This document shows positions 24,513 through 33,844 of a stretch of DNA of 39,426 bases, in pieces. Source of the stretch: Gammaproteobacteria bacterium. Its GTDB lineage: Bacteria > Pseudomonadota > Gammaproteobacteria > UBA1113. The stretch spans positions 1 to 39,426 of the forward strand of contig JAGVJK010000027.1 of the NCBI GenBank assembly GCA_020051155.1, given 5' to 3'. The position numbers were made by a program, and so were the translations under genes. The notes below the pieces were generated by a model. That model searched no databases. It was given only the letters and a program-made list of their open reading frames with translations, and had not been told where the DNA came from. Numbering within the stretch: the stretch's first letter is position 1; each line of letters opens with the position of its first letter.

Positions 24513-25667
24513 ATGGAACCAACTAGCAACTTTTACCAGCGAATTTACTCTTCCCGTATCAAATACTTGTATGAGCAAAGTGTAAGCACTATTCTTTACA
24601 ACATCGTTCTGCTCACGGTTGCTAACGTGGCCTTATGGAATACCCTTTCTTTACAAATATTAATTTATGGTTGGATTATTATCATCAGTGTTGCTTTAGC
24701 GCGTTATTTTTATGCTAGATACGTATTACGCACCACTTCCTGGGGGCAACTGCCCATTAAAAGAAAGCTGTTCTACATCTATATGTTTTTATCGTTGCTG
24801 GGCGGTCTTGCATGGGGATGGATTTTTATTTTATATGCGAATCAATTAACACTCACTGGGCAACTTTTCATGTTACTGCTATTAGGCGGTGTTTGTGCTG
24901 CGGCTGTAGCACCATTATCGAGCTTTGTTCAAGTCTACCTAATTTATACAATTCCCATGTTGCTTGCTCCCATTATTTTTTTTGGGATGTCCTCCGCCCC
25001 GGGCAGTATGGCCACAGCGAGCGTTACGGCACTTTATTTAGTTGTGCAGATTGCCGCAACTTATCGTAATAATCGTCTCACTTGTCGTGGCCTTCGTTTA
25101 CAAATTGAAAAAGATGATTTAATTGAAACGCTCTCAGAAAAAAATAAACGCATTAATGTCCTATTGCAAATTGACGAATTAACACAAATTCCTAATCGGC
25201 GCTATTTATTTGAGATGTTAGAAAAGGAATTTCATCGTGCTCAACGCGAAAGTTCTTACCTGACCTTGTTTATGTGCGATATCGATTATTTTAAAGATTA
25301 CAACGACCATTATGGGCATATGATGGGCGATAAAGTGCTACATGACGTGGCTCAAATTCTCTATAAAACCTTACAACGCTCTGGAGATTTTGTTGCGCGA
25401 TATGGCGGCGAAGAATTTTTTGCCATTTTACCCAATACCAATCGAATCGCCGCTGTCACGATGGCCGAACGTATTTTAACGAATATAAGGCTTGCGCAGA
25501 TTGATCATGTTAAATCCTCTGCGATGCCTTACTTAACACTCTCCATCGGTGGCATTGTGCTACAGCCGACTCAACTTAGCAGTATTGACGATCTCATTAG
25601 TCAAGCCGATAGAGCACTTTACGTTGCAAAAAATAAAGGGCGCAATTGTTTTATTATTCAGCCCTAA
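24513..25667 (+). CDS. Membrane-bound diguanylate cyclase (GGDEF)
   Basis: Makes cyclic di-GMP. 384 aa: six probable membrane helices in residues 28-185, a linker coiled coil (LQIEKDDLIETLSEKNKR) and a GGDEF domain from about 220. The active-site motif is GGEEF (298-302), with metal Asp256 (CDIDYFK) and an inhibitory I-site RxxD at 289-292, five residues before GGEEF. It should therefore be active and product-inhibited. The membrane part is not a sensor domain I can name. The ATG at 24513 is chosen over TTG 24510; the ribosome site is weak (GGA). It is divergent from the HDO gene and convergent with secF, 7 bp apart. Confidence 0.93.
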   Translation: MEPTSNFYQRIYSSRIKYLYEQSVSTILYNIVLLTVANVALWNTLSLQILIYGWIIIISVALARYFYARYVLRTTSWGQLPIKRKLFYIYMFLSLLGGLAWGWIFILYANQLTLTGQLFMLLLLGGVCAAAVAPLSSFVQVYLIYTIPMLLAPIIFFGMSSAPGSMATASVTALYLVVQIAATYRNNRLTCRGLRLQIEKDDLIETLSEKNKRINVLLQIDELTQIPNRRYLFEMLEKEFHRAQRESSYLTLFMCDIDYFKDYNDHYGHMMGDKVLHDVAQILYKTLQRSGDFVARYGGEEFFAILPNTNRIAAVTMAERILTNIRLAQIDHVKSSAMPYLTLSIGGIVLQPTQLSSIDDLISQADRALYVAKNKGRNCFIIQP

Positions 25668-25674
25668 GGCTTTT

Positions 25675-26592
25675 CTAAGGTCTATTGTCCAATGCTTCAC
25701 GACTTACGGGTAAAAAGCTCTGGCGGTTTAAGCCTAGGGCAACCGCTAAGGCACCTGCAACATAAATCGATGAATAAGTACCCACTAAAATACCAATGAT
25801 TAATGCCAATGCAAAGCCATGTAAAGTTTCACCTCCAAACAGATACAATGCAATCACCGCCAATAAGGTCAAACCTGAAGTAATGATGGTTCGCGATAAG
25901 GTTTGGCTCACTGATAAATTAATAATTTCCGTGGGGGTTTCTTTGCGGTATTTGCGAAAGTTTTCACGCACACGGTCAAAAACAACAATGGTGTCATTTA
26001 ACGAATAGCCGATAATCGTTAACACCGCCGCTAGGGAAATTAAATTAAACTCCAATTGAAAATAAGAAAATACGCCGAGAATAATAATCGGATCGTGAAG
26101 AAGAGAAATTGCCGCACTCACTGCGAAGCGAGACTCAAACCGCAACCAAATGTAAATAGCAATACCTAATAAGGAAACAAATAGGGCTAAGCTACCATTG
26201 GTCGCTAACTCTTTCCCTACCTGCGGTCCAATGTAATCGACACTTTGCAATTGGCTGCCAGGCAATGCCGCGACGATTTCATTACCAATAGTTTTTTTCT
26301 CAAGATTTTGATGGCCTCGTATTCGGATTAATATATTCGTTGCTGTCCCATACACTTGTACCGTTGCATTTTGAAATTTTGCCGCATCTAACTGCTCGCG
26401 AATAGTTGTTAAATCAGCGGGCTGTGAATAAGAAACATGAACTTCCGTCCCGCCCGTAAACTCTAACCCCCAGTTTAAGTGCTTAACACCTAAGATGACT
26501 AAAGAACCGATACAGAGCAGCGCAGAAAAGATAACAGCATACTTGCGCAATCCCATAAAATCAATGTAAGTATTTGGTTTGAAAAATTCCAT
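25675..26592 (-). CDS. secF: Protein translocase subunit SecF
   Basis: Inner-membrane partner of SecD that uses the proton gradient to help pull proteins through SecYEG; 305 aa, six membrane helices. Family motifs: GLEFTGGTEV near residue 40, the first periplasmic domain with DYIGPQVGKEL, then GYSLNDTIVVFDRVREN and SVSQTLSRTIITSGLTLLAV. Follows secD by 11 bp in the usual yajC-secD-secF order. Confidence 0.97.
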   Translation of the reverse strand: MEFFKPNTYIDFMGLRKYAVIFSALLCIGSLVILGVKHLNWGLEFTGGTEVHVSYSQPADLTTIREQLDAAKFQNATVQVYGTATNILIRIRGHQNLEKKTIGNEIVAALPGSQLQSVDYIGPQVGKELATNGSLALFVSLLGIAIYIWLRFESRFAVSAAISLLHDPIIILGVFSYFQLEFNLISLAAVLTIIGYSLNDTIVVFDRVRENFRKYRKETPTEIINLSVSQTLSRTIITSGLTLLAVIALYLFGGETLHGFALALIIGILVGTYSSIYVAGALAVALGLNRQSFLPVSREALDNRP

Positions 26593-26603
26593 GTCGTCCT
26601 CTC

Positions 26604-28457
26604 TTAAATACCAATCGACAATTTTTTAACGTGCCGTGAACCATATATTAAATTTACCAAGGCGCGGCTACCCGTAATGGCTGTGAACATTGAGCAAATC
26701 AAACCAATAGACAGCGTCAGCGCAAAACCACGAATTGAACCTGAGCCCACACCATAGAGAGCCACAGCAGCAATTAATGTGGTGACATTCGAATCCACAA
26801 TGGTGGAAAATGCGCGTTCATAGCCAGCTTTGATCGCAGCTTGCGGTGAAAGTCCATTGCGTAACTCTTCACGAATGCGCTCGAAGATCAGAACGTTGGC
26901 ATCAATCGCCATCCCCACTGTTAACACAATACCTGCCATACCGGGCAATGTTAACGTCATACCTAAAATTGACAATACGGCGACGAGTAACACTAAGTTA
27001 AATACCAAGGCCAAATCTGCCAGCAAACCAAAGACTCGATAATAGATCACCATGAATAAGATGATAAAAACCATCCCGACTTCTAAAGACAAAATACCTT
27101 TATCGATGTTCGCACGTCCTAAACTGGGACCTAGCGTACTTTCCGCGATAATACTAATTGGCGCAGGCAATGCACCAGATTTTAGTAACAACGCTAAATC
27201 CAACGCTTCCTTCGCATCTTTTATTCCAGTAATTTGAAAGCTGCTAGGTAATGCTGATTGAATGGTTGCGATATTAATGATGCGTTCGGTTTTACGTGGA
27301 ACGAAACTAGACTTGCCATCAACCATCGTAGGTTGCATGAGGGTTTCAATATAAACCGTTGCTAATGGCTTACCAATATTTTCTCCCGTGATACGGTAAA
27401 AAGTTGCTTCACCGCCGCCGCCTAAGCGAATATCCACTGAGGGTCGCCCATCTTGTCCGATATTAGAGGCTGCATTGGTAATCGAAGAACCTGATAAAAT
27501 ACTTTGATTCTTTAATAGCACTGGCATATTTTCAAAGCGATATAGTTTGGAACCCAGTGGCACGTTACCGGTATCTGCGGCATCATGCTCTGTATCGACC
27601 AAGTGAAACTCTAGCGTCGCTGTACCACCCAAAATTAATTTAGCTCGCGCGGTATCTTGTACCCCGGGCAAGTCCACTGAAATTCGTTCAGCACCTTGTC
27701 GTTGCACCACCGGCTCAGCAATGCCCAAGGCATTAATTCGTTTACGTAGAACATCTGTCGTCTGCTCAATCGCAGCATCCTGTGCCGCTAACACCGCCTG
27801 TTGTGATAATTGAGCGGTAATGCCATAACCATCTAAATTCGTGTATGTTTTGATGGTGAGGTCTGGGTAGGATTGACGCATTAAAGCCGCTGCTTTGTCT
27901 TGACTAGCTTCATCTCGAAAATTAAGAACAATAGAATTATTGGGCCCTAAGGTTAAATCACGATAACGAATCATTGCGTGACGTAACTCAGCACCTAAGC
28001 CTCGCAGATTACCATTTTGGCGCGTCTTCAATAGGGTATCAACGTCTACGGCTAATAAAAAATGAACCCCACCGCGTAAATCCAAACCTAACTTCATTGG
28101 ATCGGCTCCGATGGCACTTAGCCAATCAGGTGTCGTAGAAGCTAAATTTAATGCGACGGTATAATCCTCGCCTAAGGCTGCTCTGATCAAATCATCCGCT
28201 TTCAATTGATCTTCCGCACTGTTAAATCGAATAAGCAAATATCCCTTGGCCCCTGGCTCCATAGATTTGTACGTAATGCTATGGGTTGTGAGTAGTTGTT
28301 TGAGATTATCAATGATTTTTTGATCCACTGGTGTTCCCGAGCGCGCCGATACTTGCACCGCCACTTCATCAGGAAATAAATTGGGTACGGAATAAAGGAC
28401 ACCAAACAGTAGCACTGCTAAAATAAAGGCATACTTCCACCAAGGATATTTATTCAT
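26604..28457 (-). CDS. secD: Protein translocase subunit SecD
   Basis: 617-aa inner-membrane translocase subunit with a large periplasmic P1 domain between helices 1 and 2. Motifs: MKLGLDLRGGVHFLLAVD (about 116-133), VVQRQGAERISVDLPGVQD, the GITGIKDAKEAL-like base region, and GMAIDANVLIFERIREELRNG in the C-terminal membrane part with the Asp needed for proton coupling. ATG 28457. A 99-bp gap with a long hairpin separates it from yajC. Confidence 0.97.
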   Translation of the reverse strand: MNKYPWWKYAFILAVLLFGVLYSVPNLFPDEVAVQVSARSGTPVDQKIIDNLKQLLTTHSITYKSMEPGAKGYLLIRFNSAEDQLKADDLIRAALGEDYTVALNLASTTPDWLSAIGADPMKLGLDLRGGVHFLLAVDVDTLLKTRQNGNLRGLGAELRHAMIRYRDLTLGPNNSIVLNFRDEASQDKAAALMRQSYPDLTIKTYTNLDGYGITAQLSQQAVLAAQDAAIEQTTDVLRKRINALGIAEPVVQRQGAERISVDLPGVQDTARAKLILGGTATLEFHLVDTEHDAADTGNVPLGSKLYRFENMPVLLKNQSILSGSSITNAASNIGQDGRPSVDIRLGGGGEATFYRITGENIGKPLATVYIETLMQPTMVDGKSSFVPRKTERIINIATIQSALPSSFQITGIKDAKEALDLALLLKSGALPAPISIIAESTLGPSLGRANIDKGILSLEVGMVFIILFMVIYYRVFGLLADLALVFNLVLLVAVLSILGMTLTLPGMAGIVLTVGMAIDANVLIFERIREELRNGLSPQAAIKAGYERAFSTIVDSNVTTLIAAVALYGVGSGSIRGFALTLSIGLICSMFTAITGSRALVNLIYGSRHVKKLSIGI

Positions 28458-28495
28458 AGATCTTACTCTTCCTTTTTATTTTACAATTCAGCGGC

Positions 28496-28537
28496 GCTGG
28501 CGATCATTCTTCAACATTGCTCAGAATGACCGCCAGC
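28496..28537. repeat. Long hairpin between yajC and secD
   Basis: GCTGGCG-A-TCATTCT (28496-28510) pairs with AGAATGA-C-CGCCAGC (28523-28537): two 7-bp stems around one A/C mismatch, with a 12-base loop. On the minus strand it is not followed by a T run, so it looks like an mRNA-stabilising or attenuating structure or a REP-like repeat rather than a terminator. Confidence 0.6.
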
Positions 28538-28556
28538 TCGCTAAGTAGCTTATTCC

Positions 28557-28898
28557 CTATTTAATCGTGCCCTGTGGCAAGACCATAGAAACTGCATTTT
28601 TTTGAAGTTTAATGTTGGTGTTATCAGCAATCTCTACCACCATAAAGTCATCGGTGATTTCTTTAATTTTACCGAGAATACCACTGCTGGTAACAATTTC
28701 ATCACCCTTGCTCAAATTGCTTAACATAGCGCGCAATTCTTTTTGCTTTTTCGCTTGTGGACGAATAAACAGAAAATAAAACACACCAAAAAACACAGCG
28801 ATAAAAAGTACGGTGTTAATAATGCTAGGTGGGTGGGCATTCGCAGCAGGTGCGGTAGCGGTAGCAGCAGCAAAAGCATCACTGATAAATAGGCTCAT
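28557..28898 (-). CDS. yajC: Preprotein translocase subunit YajC
   Basis: 113-aa single-pass inner-membrane protein of the SecDF-YajC complex. N-terminal Ala-rich segment, one membrane helix (about 30-50, TVLFIAVFFGVFYFLFIRPQ), then the conserved RPQAKKQKELRAMLSNLSKGDEIVTSSGILGKI block. Start at ATG 28898 with GAGGG upstream; a TTG six codons earlier is less likely. Lies between tgt and secD as in most gammaproteobacteria. Confidence 0.96.
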   Translation of the reverse strand: MSLFISDAFAAATATAPAANAHPPSIINTVLFIAVFFGVFYFLFIRPQAKKQKELRAMLSNLSKGDEIVTSSGILGKIKEITDDFMVVEIADNTNIKLQKNAVSMVLPQGTIK

Positions 28899-28939
28899 AG
28901 ATTCCCTCGTTGACAATGTTAGACCATGCTCCCTCTATA

Positions 28940-30043
<1,104 letters not shown>

Positions 30044-30050
30044 TTACATC

Positions 30051-31073
30051 CTATGCAATCAACATCGCATCGCCGTAGCTAAAAAATCGATATTGCTCGG
30101 CAATCGCCGCTGTATACGCTTGTTGTATCGCCTCTAAGCCAGCGAAGGCGCTTACCAACATGAGCAAAGAGGTTTTCGGCAAATGAAAGTTTGTGACCAT
30201 GGCATCTACCACTTTAAATTCATATCCTGGGTAAATAAATAAATTTGACTCACCGGTGAAGGGTTGTAAGGTTCCACTTTGCGCTGCTGTTTCTAAACTG
30301 CGAACACTGGTGGTACCTACTGCTATCACTTTTTTTCCTCGCTGTTTTGTTTGTTGTATTAATTCGACAATCGAGGATGGCACTGTTAAGTATTCATAGT
30401 GCATGACGTGTTGTGTAATATCTTCCGTGCGCACTGGTTGAAAGGTACCTGCTCCCACATGCAAGGTGACATAATCAATGATCGCACCCTTCGCTTTGAT
30501 CGCCTGTAGCAAACCTTCATCGAAGTGTAATCCTGCCGTCGGTGCTGCGACAGAGCCCAAGGTCTTAGCATACACTGTTTGATAACGTTCTTTATCAAGG
30601 AGATCATCTTCACGTTGCAGATAAGGTGGTAGGGGCATATGACCATACTGTTGCAACATTTCCAAAAAACTCAAAGGAGAATCCAACAACTCCAATTCAT
30701 ATAAATCTTCTTGCCGCCCGAGAACCTTCAGTAAAATGTTTCCTTCCATCAATAACACTGTCTCGGGCTTTGGCGGTTTGCTTGCTCGAATGTGTGCTAA
30801 GCAATGTTTAGGGCTTTGAATCCGCTCTGCTAACACTTCTACTCGGCCGCCACTGGGCTTTACACCAAATAAACGCGCGGGAATCACTTTTGAGTTATTC
30901 AAAATGAGAGCGTCACCTGGCTCGATGAAGTCAATTAATTGCGAAAATTGCTGGTGCGACACCGATTGTTGTTGTCGATCAAGAACTAATAAACGACTCT
31001 TGCTCCGCTCAGCAAGGGGAACTTTTGCAATAAAACGCTCTGGTAATGTGTAATCGAAGTCTGATAATTTCAT
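30051..31073 (-). CDS. queA: S-adenosylmethionine:tRNA ribosyltransferase-isomerase
   Basis: Converts preQ1 in tRNA to epoxyqueuosine using the ribosyl group of SAM. 340 aa, normal length. Motifs: FDYTLPERFIAKVPL at the N-terminus, DALILNNSKVIPARLFG (about 55), APTAGLHFDEGLL (about 180), VTLHVGAGTFQPV and MVTNFHLPKTSLLMLV near the C-terminus. First gene of the queA-tgt-yajC-secDF block. No clear Shine-Dalgarno before ATG 31073; a promoter candidate is about 34 bases upstream. Confidence 0.97.
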   Translation of the reverse strand: MKLSDFDYTLPERFIAKVPLAERSKSRLLVLDRQQQSVSHQQFSQLIDFIEPGDALILNNSKVIPARLFGVKPSGGRVEVLAERIQSPKHCLAHIRASKPPKPETVLLMEGNILLKVLGRQEDLYELELLDSPLSFLEMLQQYGHMPLPPYLQREDDLLDKERYQTVYAKTLGSVAAPTAGLHFDEGLLQAIKAKGAIIDYVTLHVGAGTFQPVRTEDITQHVMHYEYLTVPSSIVELIQQTKQRGKKVIAVGTTSVRSLETAAQSGTLQPFTGESNLFIYPGYEFKVVDAMVTNFHLPKTSLLMLVSAFAGLEAIQQAYTAAIAEQYRFFSYGDAMLIA

Positions 31074-31106
31074 GGCGACGGATTGTACATGATCTTTTAG
31101 TGATAA

Positions 31107-31135
31107 TATATACCTTTAATGCCTTGACCCCTCAA
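31107..31135 (-). promoter_or_regulatory. Candidate promoter for queA
   Basis: Minus strand TTGAGG (31135-31130), 17-base spacer, TATATA (31112-31107). It overlaps the divergent tRNA promoter: that promoter's -35 (31124-31129) lies inside this spacer, so the two may compete for RNA polymerase. Confidence 0.4.
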
Positions 31136-31151
31136 AACAGTCTGGTATACT
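31124..31151 (+). promoter_or_regulatory. Promoter for tRNA-Leu
   Basis: TTGACC (31124-31129), 16-base spacer, TATACT (31146-31151), ending 12 bases before the first base of the mature tRNA. Strong hexamers and short leader, as expected for a stable RNA gene. The GC-rich discriminator typical of stringent control is not evident (GCTGCTCTTT). Confidence 0.65.
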
Positions 31152-31163
31152 GCTGCTCTTTGT

Positions 31164-31247
31164 GCCGGAGTGGTGAAATTGGTAGACGCGCCAGACTCAA
31201 AATTTGGTGGGGGCGACCCCGTGTCGGTTCGAGTCCGACCTTCGGCA
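31164..31247 (+). tRNA. tRNA-Leu(CAA)
   Basis: 84 nt. Acceptor stem GCCGGAG / CTTCGGC with one G-T pair, discriminator A at 31247, anticodon CAA at 31198-31200 in loop CTCAAAA, a long class II variable arm (GGGGGCGACCCC region) and T arm GTCGG-TTCGAGT-CCGAC. It reads UUG codons. The 3' CCA is not encoded: the next bases are GATTC. Confidence 0.97.
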
Positions 31248-31275
31248 GATTCTTAATTCCTATCGACAAAAACCT

Positions 31276-31770
31276 CTACGCTTTAAATTTCGGAGAATCG
31301 AAAAATAACGCCGTAGCGCCTTGGCCATGAACTGCCTGCCAATCCTCAACATCAAAAGACACTGCATAAACACCCGCTGTTGGCATAGACGCTATATCCT
31401 CACCACCAAAATAGTTAACCGTTTGTGTAATACCGGGATTATGACCTACCAACATCACTCGCTCATATTGCTCATCTAAATCATGAATGACATCCAGCCA
31501 AACTTTAAATGATGCATTATAGAGCTTGGACTCTTGTTGAATCGACGTTGCGGAAACGTGAAGTTTGCTTGCGATCAATTCTGCTGTAGCTAGTGTCCTC
31601 GTTGCAGAACTGGCTACGATCAACTGCGGTTGGGCATGCTGCGCCAGTAACCGCTGCCCCATCTTCAGTGCATCCTCAATGCCACTGGGCATCAATTCAC
31701 GCTTTACATCTTCTTTTGTGTGAGATCCTAATTCCGCTCTAGCATGTCGAACTAAATATAATATCTTCAT
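31276..31770 (-). CDS. sixA: SixA-like histidine phosphatase
   Basis: 164-aa member of the histidine phosphatase superfamily, SixA branch. Catalytic LVRHARAE at residues 6-13 (RHA rather than RHG, common in SixA-like proteins), KREL and GIEDALKMGQRL following, SSATRTLATAELIA and the second active-site His in VGHNPGITQ. E. coli SixA dephosphorylates phospho-histidine on HPt or PtsN-pathway proteins; the target here is unknown. It is tail to tail with tRNA-Leu. Confidence 0.9.
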   Translation of the reverse strand: MKILYLVRHARAELGSHTKEDVKRELMPSGIEDALKMGQRLLAQHAQPQLIVASSATRTLATAELIASKLHVSATSIQQESKLYNASFKVWLDVIHDLDEQYERVMLVGHNPGITQTVNYFGGEDIASMPTAGVYAVSFDVEDWQAVHGQGATALFFDSPKFKA

Positions 31771-31854
31771 TATGTTAAAACCTTAAACTCCAAGAATGTT
31801 ACATCAACCACTTGCCGAAGAGTGTTTCCATCGGCAAATCTATTTGTTACGTTC

Positions 31855-32601
31855 CTAATTATTATCGTCACCACTGGTGGCTGCAGATGCTGGTGTCTTC
31901 GCATCGGCGCCTGTGTCAGTATTAGGTTTATCAAAGCTCGTTGGGATGGCTAAATAAATTCGACGACCGTTTTTATTCAAAATCACACCACTCTTGCCGA
32001 TGCCCGATACGGTGGAACCATCTGGTAATCTTGTTCCAACATGAACTTGATACATGGAATTGCCAAGACTCAACATCGCCATCCAAGTACCATGATTATA
32101 GCCAACATACAGCGCTTTCATGTCCGCTGAGATTGCACTAGCATTACCCGCATTGGCTTCTGTATCAAATTTCTTTGCTTCCGAGGTCGCTTTTAACGCG
32201 CTCAATTTTGACTGCGCAATTTGCGCATTGGTTTGTGCTAATTTTTGTTGAATCTGTGCTAATTGATATTCACTCACTAAGCTTAAGTACTGCCGCTCAA
32301 TTTCTTCACTACGTTTTAGGATAGCTTTTTCTTCTTTACTAGGTTCTGGCATTTCCACGGTTTGGACATTGCCGCTACCCACTCCGGATATTGGTGTGCC
32401 TGCCGTCCCCATGGTGGCAGGGGATGTTGATGAGGTCATCGCTGCTTGTCTTACTGGCGACGTTGCGCGGGGCACGCTCCCTGATTTCGAAAAAAACATG
32501 TTATACACTAAGTATGCCAAAAATATAAATAAGACAATGGTGAGCACCAACATCACTTTTTGTTTCATTGCCCCAGGTTGCTCCTGTGATGATATTTTCA
32601 T
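31855..32601 (-). CDS. pilP: Type IVB pilus protein PilP
   Basis: 248-aa inner-membrane pilus assembly protein. One membrane helix (15-35), a linker, a coiled coil (EEKAILKRSEEIERQYLSLVSEYQLAQIQQ region, about 85-140) and a C-terminal beta domain with GTRLPDGSTVSGIGKSGVILN around residue 190, as in R64-type PilP. It starts 4 bp after pilO and is the last gene of the pil run. A short inverted pair (TTGCCGA/TCGGCAA, 31812-31837) follows without a T run. Confidence 0.82.
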   Translation of the reverse strand: MKISSQEQPGAMKQKVMLVLTIVLFIFLAYLVYNMFFSKSGSVPRATSPVRQAAMTSSTSPATMGTAGTPISGVGSGNVQTVEMPEPSKEEKAILKRSEEIERQYLSLVSEYQLAQIQQKLAQTNAQIAQSKLSALKATSEAKKFDTEANAGNASAISADMKALYVGYNHGTWMAMLSLGNSMYQVHVGTRLPDGSTVSGIGKSGVILNKNGRRIYLAIPTSFDKPNTDTGADAKTPASAATSGDDNN

Positions 32602-32605
32602 CGCC

Positions 32606-33844
32606 TCATGCTCCTAATACAGTTAATTGAATTTGCCCACTAATTAAACCTGTTTCTACCTGCAGATTCATACTATTGAGAATAATGGGTTTGTTATTTA
32701 ACGTCTCACCATAAATGGCTAATACGGCTGCAGAAACTTCATTAATATTAACCGTGACATCACTACTTTGATACACACCTTGCTTAACTGGGGTAGTGAT
32801 CGTCAACGTTGAACCTGGCAGCAATAAATGCGTATGATCAAATAAATCTGATAACATTTCTTTTAAGTTATATAACTTGGTGGGTCGCGGACGTCCCGGC
32901 GCTGAAATATTGACTTGTATGGTTGCCATTCCTCCCTGCTGAATACCCAAGACCATGTTACGATGTTTAATCCAATGCAATAATAAATCACCCGATGCTT
33001 TTAACTCTGAGGCAAGTACCGCCGTCATAGAATTTTTTTCGTAAGTGACCATGGTGGGCGCCCAACCGGGAATAGTAAATAATAAACGTAGATTACCAGC
33101 TACAGCTGACAACAACGCTGAAGGTTCCGGTGACATGAGTTTTTGCTCATACTGCGCATAGGGGTTAACCACAGCCGGTGGCGGAGGTGGTGGTGGCACT
33201 GGTTTTAATTCTTGATAACCAAAATAACCAATCACTCCGAGAGCAATCACGCCGAGTACTAGAGGCGCAAAACTGATTTCACGTAATTTTAAATCGTCGA
33301 TAGCTTTGCTGACGGGTAACAGTCGATAATCGTCATTCAGAGGCAAATTAAGAAAAACTGATTTTTCTAAAACAGTGAATGATTTAACCTGTGTCTCATC
33401 AAAAGCAAACATTCCCGGCTTTGCTATTTTCGCGAGTGGCACATCCCCATAAATGTAAATATCGTATTGGTGCTCACTGCTAATTAGAGATTGAAATTCA
33501 TCTTGTAAACTTTCAACACCAATCTCCGCATCCAAGTAAACTGATCCAGCACGAATCACCACCAATAAAGCCACATTTTGCTTGGCCACTACTTCGCAAT
33601 ATAATAAATCATCTGGTTTGTCGAGAGCTTCCCAAACACTTTCTGCTAACAGATAACCGGCATCTCGGGAAAATACGGCTTCGATATCACCATCTTCTTG
33701 CCAGTAAAAACGTGCATATTGACCATGTTCTTGGCGTAATAATTCAATTTCTTGCTTTAACAAAGCGGTTTTTTTCAGTGTCAATAATTCGCGATAGGTA
33801 TATACCGCAAATTGTTCACCGTCTTTGCGCGTAATAGCAGGCAT
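32606..33844 (-). CDS. pilO: Type IVB pilus protein PilO (PilO2-like)
   Basis: 412-aa inner-membrane assembly protein of the R64 PilO/PilO2 kind, unrelated to T4aP PilO. An N-terminal cytoplasmic domain (about 1-190), a membrane helix (about 198-216, FAPLVLGVIALGVIGYFGY), a Pro-rich spacer of eight prolines (PPPPPPPP) and a periplasmic domain. ATG follows the pilN stop directly (TAAATG), implying coupled translation. Assignment rests on domain layout and position between pilN and pilP. Confidence 0.78.
   Translation of the reverse strand: MPAITRKDGEQFAVYTYRELLTLKKTALLKQEIELLRQEHGQYARFYWQEDGDIEAVFSRDAGYLLAESVWEALDKPDDLLYCEVVAKQNVALLVVIRAGSVYLDAEIGVESLQDEFQSLISSEHQYDIYIYGDVPLAKIAKPGMFAFDETQVKSFTVLEKSVFLNLPLNDDYRLLPVSKAIDDLKLREISFAPLVLGVIALGVIGYFGYQELKPVPPPPPPPAVVNPYAQYEQKLMSPEPSALLSAVAGNLRLLFTIPGWAPTMVTYEKNSMTAVLASELKASGDLLLHWIKHRNMVLGIQQGGMATIQVNISAPGRPRPTKLYNLKEMLSDLFDHTHLLLPGSTLTITTPVKQGVYQSSDVTVNINEVSAAVLAIYGETLNNKPIILNSMNLQVETGLISGQIQLTVLGA

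Noticed and set aside
31164..31247. tRNA-Leu as an integration site
   Set aside because: No integrase and no repeat of the tRNA 3' end elsewhere in the window.
31812..31837. Terminator after pilP
   Set aside because: Only a 7-bp stem with a 12-base loop and no T run on the minus strand.
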